64,000 bases of DNA from Phylloscopus collybita. Its lineage: Eukaryota > Chordata > Aves > Passeriformes > Phylloscopidae. The notes below the pieces were generated by a model. The model worked only from the letters and a program-made list of their open reading frames with translations, was not told the origin of the DNA and ran no database searches. Of the stretch, positions 1 to 10,576 are shown piece by piece (within the stretch, counting starts at the first letter, position 1; each line of letters opens with the position of its first letter). A program made the position numbers and the translations under genes. The DNA is taken from positions 6,923,001-6,987,000 of the forward strand of contig JAJNNQ010000075.1 in NCBI GenBank assembly GCA_027886175.1, in the 5' to 3' direction.

Positions 1-3000
1 AGCAGCATTGCTGGGAAGGCAATGAAGGACTGGATGAGAATTTTATTTATGTTTTTCCTGTAACCAGGTAAAATACAGTTTGATTGAAGATAATGGTGTC
101 TCTGGCTGAAAACCACAGGCTGCTTGTTTAGATGATGTTTTCCTGTACAGAGAAATCACGTAATTCAGGCAATCAGAGATAAGTAATATTCTATACAGGT
201 TTTAAATCTGTGGTGTCTTAGGATGCCTTCTTTTGGATACATCTGAATTTAATATTCCAGTAATTACTTAATTATCATAGTACTTAGTTACTCCTGCCAT
301 TTCTTAATATTTAAATTATCCATGGTAAACATATGAATATGTTTTTTACAATACATATTGGCATAAAATATGGGGTAATTTTTAATAAGGCAGTTTCTTT
401 TGGAACTTCTCCCCACAAGGACAGGCAAATAAAGTTAGAAGCTAAAGTGGCTGTCTATTGTTCATTCACTGTTTTTTCCATTTTCCCCACTCATGTCTTT
501 GAAGATAACACAGTTAAGACTAATAATTTGAGACATTTCTGGCTGTCTTTAATTACAATTTCCTTATATACTTGGCAGAGAAATCTGTGTGACAGAAATA
601 GATTCAATCAACCTGCAAACGCTTTCCAGTATCACCTAGAAGAGAGAATTGTACGTGACTTTTCTTGTGCATTAGGGATCTCCAGCCCCGTGGGCAGTTT
701 CCTGAGTAAATGCTGTGGGATTAGATTGTCTGTCCAATATGGAGTTTTGCTGGGAAAAGATGATTTCCTGGTTTAAGCACTATATAGAAAATGAACAGGT
801 TTTGTTTATTGTATTGCTTCCATTTGAACACAGAAGTAAAGCTAATTTTTATTTCCCAAGTATTTATTGTTACCTCTTTGACAAAATGGGCTAAGGGGCA
901 AGAGAAGTTAAATCATCTCAGCTAAGTGAAGGTGACATTAACCAGTTTTACTGTGAACGACTTGTCAGACATTATTAAGCTTTGCCTGGGTCCATCAGGG
1001 CTCCAAGCTTGTTAATAAACATTGCCACCAAAAGAAGGGAGCAAAAATTACTGCAAAATGATTTTCCTATTTCATAGAACATAAAGGCAAAGATTTGTTC
1101 CTAGTCTCTATTAAGTTTGTATGTTGGGAAATAAACAAACACTATCTTTAGGAAGAAATGTGCCCCTTCAAATTATTTTTCACATTTTTTCAAGAAATTT
1201 GAGCAGTAAATACAACAAACTAGTTGGAAGACTAAATGAATGTTGCCTTCAGGATGCCAAAATCTCCGATCACCTATTTAAACCATTCATGACAACACAT
1301 TTTGCTTTTTGTGCTCCCTGAGCACATCACTTCCTGAAATATCTGCCATTCCCAAGGTGGAGTTATCTGGAACACTCCTCATAATGTGTTTGAACAGTGA
1401 ACTAGCCTATAGCACTATAACTTTAATGCATTATAAATGAATCACTATGGATACAGGATGTCTTGATGATCCCAAGTATTTGTCTTTGTACTCCAATTCG
1501 ATATCTGTGATGTTTGCCTACCAAGCAGAAAAAAACCCAAGCCTCATAAAATTTGATTATTTTATTAGAGCAGTCAAATTAAAAAGTTAAGCAGATAATG
1601 AAATATAAAACAAATTGAAACAGTAAAATTTGCCACCTGCCTAGCTCTCACAGGCGACGTATTCACAAAACTCTTGGCCAGATGGGAAGGTCTGACTGGT
1701 CAAACCCTGCAGCCTGTATCCAGGCCTGCCTTTTGGAGCAGGATTCAGCCACAGCTGCATTGCACACACATCTGTCTCCCACACGAGGTGCCAAAGAAAA
1801 TGGGAATGTGTCCTGCAAACTTCCAGCTGTCGCTCCTGCTGTGTGCTGACACAAGTGCCAAAAGCCATCTGTCACACAAGAGCAGTGTGGAGTCGATCTC
1901 AATAAGAAAACATGGTTAAAAGGCAACTGGCTCTTCACCCTGACTTTGTATTTTCTTATCTAGAGCCTCCTCCGATTTGAGGGAGAGGTCTCTCTGAATG
2001 CTAACTGGGCAAGGACTGCAGGCAAAATATCAAGATATCTTGGCCCAAGATATCATGAAAACCAGGTTGGAAAGCCTCCTCTCTAATTACAGTTGGCAAG
2101 GCAAGGGGGGTGGTAGTCCCCTCGTCTTAGCTCCTATAGCCCTACTGCCACCATGGATTGATGCCATGCACAGACCTCTGGTCATTTAACAAAATGACAC
2201 TCATCCACCTGGACAGCCTCTTTCCCATGGAAATCAGCATTGCATCTTTTACTGCTTAGGAAATTACTCCCTCAGGAGCTAATCCAACACCCACTAAAAT
2301 TCATGGACTGTCTCCAAGGAACTGCAGCAGATATAGGTAGGAGATTTAAACTGTCATTCAATCAGCTGTGTTTCCAGGGCTAGAAAAAAAAAGGTGCTTA
2401 CAGCATGAAGTACCTATAGAACTTATTGAAATTTTAACTAAAATTTTATAGATTCACATTCCTTTAGGAAGGAAGATGTTGGCTGTAGGAAAGAACCTAC
2501 ACAGGTTGTAGTTTAGTTGTTTTGCAAATTCCAAGCCTACATGGAGGTCATGGAGTTCAGATTAATTACTAGATTTTCTCCACATCCAAGATCAAATGAA
2601 GGTCATAAAGAGCAGCTTCAAATTCACAAATTCTCCTGCTATTCTTCAGATGAACCTGGAATCATAGCAGCCAGTTTTATCTTACTGTCAAGGTTTTTGT
2701 TCAGTTAGAAATATGTGGTATGACAGGACTGTTGTTGCCCCTGTGTGTAACAGATTTAATCTGACAGAGAAGTCAATACTAAGTGTGTAATGACATCACA
2801 ACCAGTTTTGTGCTCCTGCTTTTCTTGTCCTCAATCCCTTCCAGCCCATCTTCCACTGAAGCATCTAAAAACCCTCAGATTTTATAACTCCACACATACT
2901 TGGACATGGCAGCTCCTTGTGCTGATTAACACCACCCAGCACAGTTCCTCAACAGAAGACATAAAAGTAATGATTGTTCTGGTTTTACTCTTCTGTTCAT

Positions 3001-6000
3001 GGCATGAAGAAAGCCTCCTGCATTTTACATTTGTTCTCCATTTCTTCTGTTGTCCTGCTGTAGGAAGTCAAGATGAACTTAAACTTGAATCCTACTCACT
3101 TGTCTCAGTTTGATTTCCAGTACTTTCTTGGACTCTCATATTTTTTCAACATTTCTTGCCACAGTAATCATCTGTGAAGTAAAGAGAACTTACCCGTGAT
3201 CTAAAATGAGGATCTCATGAAGTGCAGCCCCTTCTATTGAAGTGCACTACTGGCCTGGGTGAGGACCACAGCCACAAAACTGAGCTTCACTGCTTGTGTT
3301 GTTCTCTTCCTGCACCTTAGCTCCATGGCATGAACATAGAATGAACCTTTGACTGCAGAACGAAAAACCTTCCCTTCCACTGCCAGGGATCATGTTCATG
3401 TTTTACTCAGAGTTAACATCTTTCCCATGTAAAATGCCTCCTTTTTGGGCTCTCTGGGAGAAACAAGGGCTGATAAAATAAGTAAAACACAAAGAAGTGG
3501 ACAGTACGTGATCCTCAGAGATGAAGCAGGCAAAAAGTTGGGAAAGCGGGAGCGCAACGATTGCAATTTCTTAAATGGTTAATTGAAGCCCAGGAACAAA
3601 TCAGCTGCTTGCCCATGTCAAGTTTTAATGTGGTACATCCCTTGGTGGTATCGTTATTTTCCTGTGGCAGGGGCAGATGATTTTCAAAGGGTTTAGTATT
3701 TCATATAAACTCTAAAATATTCATTCTGGTTACTGGAACCTGCTCCACACTCTCCCTGCTTCATCTCTTCCAAATCAACCAAACCTTCATGGAGGTGGCA
3801 CCTCCCTTTGACTTTGCTCTGTGGAGAATCTCTTTTGCTATGTTACCTGTTTCACTATCTGCTTTTTGAGTGTCATCCTCAGAAGTTCAGAAAAAATATT
3901 GATGTGGAAATGGGGATTAAACCAGCCTACTGCTCTGTTTCCTCAAGCCTGCTTTTCGTGGGGTTTGTAATTTTACTTTCATTTTTAGTCTTAGTTTTTA
4001 ACTGCAAAAAAATCTACAAAAGACTCTTCACTTTTTTTTTTTCTAATCTGAATGGGTTTGTCCCTCTATTATACTTTCTGAGCTTCCTGCTACAAAACAA
4101 AAAGAACAGAAGCATGACACCCTTCATAGAAGTCAATAGGAGATATGCAGAGTCTGTCCATTAAAGACATCCCCTGGAGAAATTAAGCTGTCAGGAGCAG
4201 TTTGCAGTTGGCTCAGTTTGTGGAGAGTGATGCTCCTCTGGTGATGTGCAGGTGATCATGGCTGGGCTCTGAAGAGGGCTCCTGTTCCTGCCTTGGCTCA
4301 GACTCCCCCTGCTCTCACGTCTGCCCTCCATGTGCCCCACAGGAAGGGAGGCTCTGCAAGTCCAGAAGAGAGAGATGTCTAAAAGTTAAGTTTACTGCAG
4401 CATAAATATCTCCAACAAATACCAACAGCACATGAAGCACTACTTGCCTGGGGTTCCTGCAGTGCTGGGAGTACTGTAAATACCTCTTTTGGAAGGCTTT
4501 GAAGAGGTAGATCTCTCTGGTTTAGATGAGGCATTCAGGGAACTTCAGCTGGCATTCAGTCTTTGGACTTCCCAGCAGCTCAGCAGAATGACATGAAAGG
4601 TTTGTGATTTAATAGCAAGCCTACTTTATACAAATCAGTATGATGAGAGCAGCAATCAGTGCAGATGACTTTAACAACTTAAACAATTATTTGTTTTATG
4701 TTTTCCCAACAATCCAGTGGCCAGAGGCTGATTTATATCCCTCTGTAATCTTCTCTGGAGGAAGCTCTTTCTTATATCTTCATATAATATCTTTAAAGAT
4801 ATTCTTAAGTTCTTAACTTACCTTTAAAACACTCTAAAGAGAATCACACCTTCAGCTGCCAAATGGCTGTTGTGTACAAGGGACAAATTTGGCCTAGAGC
4901 CTCCTGTTATGGGTAGGACATGTGGGCATGGAAACGTCCATGAAGCCTCACACAGCACTGAGCTATTCCTTTTGAATATGAATTAAGGGTCTTGGGTGGC
5001 TATAGAGGTCACCAGGAAAGTAATCAGCATCACACCATCATCCTGGTCTGGCTGAGACACATGGTGGACTACTCTTCACTTGAAATGTGTATGCACTGCT
5101 CTTTGCCTCAGGTTTTGGTGCCTGTATCTGTTCATCACCCTTCATCTCTTCCAAAACATCTCTTTTGCTGCAGTTTAGCCTTGGGTTTATCCATAATGTG
5201 ATCTGGTCAAATAATGGAAACAACCACATATCAAAACCTTCTTAAGCAGCTCTTCCTTGTGAGTGATGGCTAACTTCTTAGTACCAGTTAACACTCCTAC
5301 GTTGTTAAAAAAAAAAATCTGAAAGAGTAAGGGATTTTCTCACTGTATTCTGAGAGAAAATTGCCATTGGAGGGCCAAAACTCCTGTTTCCTGGATTTGA
5401 AACAGGAAGAAGTTGTTGCTAATAATAGAGAAGTGAAATGTCTGGTTATCTGCCTGGCCTGCCATATGCTGGTGAGCTATTGTGTTGCAAAGCCAAGAAC
5501 AACTCCTTTGTCTTTTACTACACTTAAAAGAAGTCATTGTGTCTGAGAGTCGTGCTGTTAATCTTGGCAGATGGTTGCAGCTCAGCTCACACTGAATTTC
5601 AAGAAACGGAAGCAGAGGGATATGGGGCACCTAACAGGAAACCTGCTTTTCCCTCTCACATTGCCCCACAGACAGACACATCCAAGGGAGTTACCTCCTT
5701 ATATTCATCCTTTAAACAACCCACAGTCTCAGCATTGTTACACGACCTTCTAACCACATACACACCACAAAGGATTGCTTGATGTTTTACAGATGCATTT
5801 CCTGGTCAAAATAATAGTTCAATTCAGAAAGAAAAGAATAGAAAATCAGTGTGGTTTTCCTTGTCTACACTGTTTAAAAAAAGGGTAAGAGGTTTCTCTC
5901 ACTTTGTCTTTAAATTTTGTGTAGGCTGTTAGCCATTTTTAATTGGAAGCCAAATATGACAAAAAAAAGTAAGTCTGATCATAACATCAACATGATTACA

Positions 6001-8540
6001 CTGTAAAGTCATCTCTTGAGTCCCAGACCAGTATCATCTTACTTTAACAGCCAGAATTCTGTGCCTGGCGTGAGAATGTGCTCTTCAGTCTATTTCATCC
6101 CACTTCCTACTAGATACAGGGAAAGAAATAATCCTTTCCTTAGCTCTCATTAATTAGCCTGAAAGCTATTTGTTAACTGCTGATCATTTAAACCCCAGAT
6201 TTCATCTGTTACATGAGATGTTGCAACCTGGCTGCACACTAATAATTCAAGTAAGAAATTCATGAAGGTTGAAATAATTCCTAGCATAGCATATATCTTT
6301 TCCTGGAAAATGGAACTACCTAGTGATAGATGTAGTTTCCTGTAAAATTCAAATAACAGGAGCTTTAAATGCTCACTATTTCATTGGAAAGCTGTTTACA
6401 GCAGACCTGTAACTTTGAACTCTGACTGCTAAGCCTTCAAGTTGTGATTTGTGTAGAACTCAGCTGCAGTTTGGAAGGGTTTAAATTGCTTGACTAAGTT
6501 ATTCATAACTTTTAGTTTAGACAACTGGAATCATTGCACTTTTCTATCAATGTTAATTGGTTTCTAGATTACACTATTTTGCTGTGTTTAGCAAAGAGAG
6601 AACTGGTTTCCTGCTTCTCTGCATGCCATTCAGTACGCACTGGATCATTAATGTGAAATACTGCACAGCTGGTTTGCAATTCATCTTAAAGATGAACTGC
6701 AGTTCCTTAATGGTCTTGAACTTCTGGTTTAAGAAAATAAATAATATAAATCCTTTGATGTAAGGCAGAGGGGAGGAACCAAAAGTGCCCATTCCTGGCA
6801 GTTATATAAAAAAAAAAAAATCTGCTGGAAAATGCCTTTCTTCTTATTAGACATTACTTATTTCCTGACATCATTTCTTGGAATGGATTTATTGTCACCA
6901 GCCAAATATTTTGCACAACACAGAGGTTGCCAAAGAATTATCTGAACATATACCTCTGTATCACTGAAAGAGGTTAATGTAACTTGGAAATACCACCCAA
7001 AATTCTCAAGCTAAAGAGACACCACAATATCACATTAACTTTTATTTTTCTTTTCTTTTTTCCTTGAATATGAAATCCACACTTGTTTATAGTCAGGTTC
7101 TTGTTTGATGTATATTAGTATCACACTTCAGAGCAGTAGGCAATAAATTGCTTGAGAGTTTAATTATTTTCCCTCTATTAGAAAATTTTGGGTCAGTGCA
7201 CTGGAAAATCCTGAGTCATGACCAACACTTCCTATGGGAGTGTCAATTACATTTCTGCACAGGCATTAAAAAAATACCAGGAATTTGTTGTCTGTACAGA
7301 ACCTTTCTATATAATGTTTCAAAGTTTTCATGTCTGATTGCACTATCATCTATGATGACAAAATATCTCACATATGTTTCAGTAGAAGAGGAAGTTAATT
7401 CAAAAATAAATTCAGACTTACGTTGCAAGTCTGAAGAAAAGCAATTGCCAGGTTCAGTGTGAAGGTACACCACCATATTCCTGGCAGAGTCTGACAATCT
7501 GTGACTGGACTGTCAGCAAGAGTTGCAGCTTCTCCTGGGAGACAGGTTTGTAATGTATCCCCTAATATGAGAACAGGGTCAGTCAATTAAATGAAAAGAA
7601 CGGAAAGTTTAAAAGATGTGAAAATGTCTCCTTTTGTATAGGTTAACGTAGACTGTCAAATCCATGGCACAGAGAGTCAGCAGGTCAAACATAATGGCTG
7701 GGTATTTAAAGAGTTTGGAACATATCCTGCCTATTTTACTGCAGTGCAATGATAATTAGGCACTGTCCTGATGGTCTTCAGGTTCCAAGAAAAAGGTTCT
7801 TCCTTTGAAGTTCACAATGTACTTGGTGAGTTACAATAGAGCTACAAGGACTTAGAGAGAGGAAAAAATTTTCAAAGGTCAAATATCTAGAATGAAGTAC
7901 AGCAATATTCCTATTCCTACTGACTTCCCGTGGGAGCTGGGAACAAAACCCTCAGTGGTGACCCTGAAATTCTCCTGCATTGTGTTTTGACTACAACTAA
8001 AGTGCATGAAATTGAAACTCCCATGGGAAGTTTTCTGCTCTGTGGGAAATATTATGAAATGAAGGAAAAATAAAATTTAAGGAGTGTGGTGAGAGGAGTG
8101 CAGGCTCTGGGTCAGAGACTGCAGAGAGCTCAGCCCAAGTAGGGTTGTGTAGACCCTTTGGAGGGCAAGCATGCAACTGAAGAGCAGAGTCCCTTTTAAC
8201 CTGAAGCACATTTGAGTTGGAGTCTGGAAGTCAGGGGTTGAAGAGCATGTTTCTGTCCCCCAGTATCACTCCCGTGCCCTACAATACATCCCTCAGTCCC
8301 CTAGGGTACAAGTCCAGCTGGAGTTTGATGTGCACGACTAGACAGGTCTTATGTTACTGGACACATTCCCATAAACTTTTATTGTTCCACTTTCTTGGTT
8401 TCACCTACAACAATGTTACTCTGATGGAAAGGCTTTGTTTCTTCTTACTGTAAGGAAACAAGTATATAACAGGGGTGAAACACAAAGTAGAGGCTGCTTT
8501 ATGCTACAAGCTGTATAACAGAAATCATAGTACCAGTGGG
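1..8540. other. Gene-free unique AT-rich DNA
   Basis: No exon, RNA gene or recognisable repeat is supported here. Open frames are short (up to about 147 codons), lie on both strands and match no family I know. Small structures seen are a near-perfect palindrome at 2034-2054, a 7-bp-arm hairpin at 3791-3805 and a block at 1630-1938 that is open in three frames. Diverged ancient repeats could be present below what reading by eye can detect. Confidence 0.6.
2034..2054. repeat. Palindrome, 10-bp arms
   Basis: The left arm GATATCTTGG is followed by a single central C and then the exact reverse complement CCAAGATATC. The 21-nt unit would form a hairpin with almost no loop. No function is known to me. 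A chance occurrence in 64 kb is unlikely but possible. Confidence 0.8.
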
Positions 8541-8704
8541 GGAAAAAACCCCAAAACAAAACAAAACAACAACCAACAACAACAACAGAAAAAAAAAAAA
8601 AAAAAACCAACCAAAACAAAACAACAAAACCAAAAAAACCCACCAAACCAAAAAACCCCAAACAAACAAAGCAAAGCAAAACAAAACAAAACAAAATCCC
8701 AAAC
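8541..8704. repeat. A/C low-complexity tract (CAAAA)n / (CAA)n
   Basis: About 160 bases made almost only of A and C on the + strand, with an 18-A run at 8589-8606, (CAA)n around 8568-8587 and (CAAAA)n around 8677-8696. There is no T between about 8541 and 8696 and only three G. The long apparent reading frames over it (Lys/Gln/Asn-rich on +, Phe/Val/Leu-rich on -) are artefacts of the composition. Confidence 0.9.
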
Positions 8705-9846
8705 ATTTGTGAGGAAAAAAAATTACATAGAAGGAGGTGGAGAGGTACCATAAAACACATCACCAGTTCAAGGAAGGGAGTGGTTATTTGGTACAAAAAC
8801 TGAATACCAAAGAGAGAAGAGCGAAAATGCTGATACTGAGTGAAGTCAAAGAGTAACTCCAGGAGTGGCTGGGGTTTGATTATAGGTTTTTGTTATGGAT
8901 GGATATTTATTGTGGATAAGAAACCCTCATTATTAATAACACCGACAATGGGGCCAGGTGGAACTCCATGCAAGAGATCATTTAAATAATTTCCCTTGTG
9001 TGTTACACAGTGACCCACACCATTATCCTCGCCAGATTTTTAACTACACTGTTTGTGAATCCGTACAGTGAAGGACATTCCCTCTTACATCAGTTTTTCT
9101 GAGTGCTTTCCTCCTTTACCTCAGAAGTGTTTCCCAGTGACCTACCACAGTCCCTCTTACTCCATGTGGAACTCACTATATCTTCCTCTACAAACCACGG
9201 ATATGGAGAGAAGATGGTTCCAACCTTCTTTGTTTGGGGATGACAAAGTGTGGTTTGGCCCTCATATGCCAGGCTGAGCTTTCAGCCCTTCAAATACAAA
9301 ATCATCCATTTCGTTTAAAAAATTACCATTGTTCAGTAACATGGAATTTGTTATGTCATTTAAAAATATCTCCTTTCAGACTGCAAACACGTGTGAAACA
9401 TGTGGTTTCTCTGTAACCAAACAATAAAAAGGCCCTAACAAACAAGATCTGAGAGGCTATGCTGAGACTTGTGACACAGAGGAATTCTATGGTCTGGAGT
9501 TCACTGCAGCAGGAAGCATGCTGTAAGACATGCAGTGATTGAGTCATTTTCTCTAGTAAATTTTCAAATTGCTGTGACAAGACATTTCAATTAGTGAAAG
9601 AAAGGTTACAGATCCCTCAAGGTGTCAGCGCAAAGTGTTTTATATGCATACCTTGAAGGTATTTGAAGAAGGAAATCAGTCTGCAAAAGCAAAACGTAAT
9701 GAAAAAGTTCTCTTTTTGTTACTGCTATTTTGTCCTCCACCCACCTATAAAGTTTCTGTATCACTGTAGCATGAACAGCTTTTTCTTTCCATTCATTCAG
9801 CTGTAATCTATTCAAACATCCAGATGAAGGGATCTTTCAGAGGAGA

Positions 9847-9850
<4 letters not shown>
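8705..9850. other. Unique sequence, nothing recognised
   Basis: No gene, repeat family or RNA is recognisable. Short frames on both strands show no familiar domain. Confidence 0.5.

Positions 9851-9898
<48 letters not shown>
9851..9898. repeat. Poly-T run of 48
   Basis: An uninterrupted run of 48 T. It could be the A-tail of a minus-strand retroposed transcript, but the 82 bp between it and the LTR at 9981 carry no recognisable 3' end or AATAAA on the minus strand, so a plain homopolymer is equally likely. The length may be unstable in sequencing. Confidence 0.9.
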
Positions 9899-9899
<1 letters not shown>

Positions 9900-9980
9900 G
9901 TAAAAAGAAGCCTTACCAGTCAATTCCTATGGGAGGTAGACTAACCTTTTTCCCACGGTAAAATCCAAATAATTTGGTCA

Positions 9981-10576
9981 TGTGTTGGGTTTGCACGGCC
10001 AGATTCTGGCAGTGAGGGGGGTGATGCAGGGGTGGCTTCTCTGAGAAACTGCCAGAAACTTCCCCCATGTCCAGTGCCAGCCAGCTCAAGGACAAACTCA
10101 CAGCTGGGCAGGGCCAAGCCCATCAGATATGGTGGTAACATCTCTGGGATGATGCATTTAGGAAAGGGGGGAAAAACGCATGACTGCTGCTGAAGAGGGG
10201 AGTGAGAATGCATAAGAAAAACACCTTGGTAGTGAAGGAGAGATGGCAGGAGGTGTTCCATGCACCAGAGCTGAGATTCCCCTGCAGCCTGTGGTGCAGC
10301 CCATGCAGAGGCAGCTGTGCCCCTGCAGCCCATGGAGGTCCATGGAGGAAGAGAATTCCACCTGCAGCCCCTGCAGGACCCCTTGCTGGAGTGAGGGGAT
10401 GCCCAAAGGATGGTGTGACCCTGTGGGCAGCCCACGACTGTAATTGCTCAGTGATTTCTCCCTTCCTTATCTCAAACCACCTTTTGTTCTCTTTTCTCTC
10501 CCCTGTCCAGCTGAGGAAGGCAGTGACAGAGCAGCTTTTTGGGCACCTGATGTCCAGCCAGGATCAACCCACCACA
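9981..10576 (+). mobile_element. ERV solo LTR, internally deleted (sense)
   Basis: The element begins TGTGTTGGGTTTGC and ends CAACCCACCACA, so it has TG...CA ends that form an imperfect terminal inverted repeat (TGTGtTGGGTT versus TGTGgTGGGTT). It is flanked by GGTCA (9976-9980) and GGTGA (10577-10581), a 5-bp target-site duplication with one mismatch, which fits an ERVL-type integration. The interior has the tandem phrases 'cctgcagcccatggaggtcc' typical of an abundant bird LTR. From memory, full copies of this family exceed 1 kb and carry AATAAA. Here the U3-like part joins directly to the 3' part near 10435-10450, so the poly(A)-signal region seems deleted. No internal retroviral genes flank it. 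The exact Repbase family name is not asserted. Confidence 0.75.

Noticed and set aside
3791..3805. Hairpin GGAGGTGGCACCTCC
   Set aside because: 7-bp arms are expected by chance several times in 64 kb.
4206..4270. Possible tRNA-derived SINE head ('ttggctcagtttgtggagag')
   Set aside because: An A-box-like string is present, but there is no acceptable B box and no CR1-type tail downstream.
8416..8796. 126-codon minus-strand frame rich in Phe/Val/Leu, looking like a membrane protein, and the Lys/Gln-rich plus frame
   Set aside because: Both are translations of the A/C-only low-complexity tract at 8541-8704.
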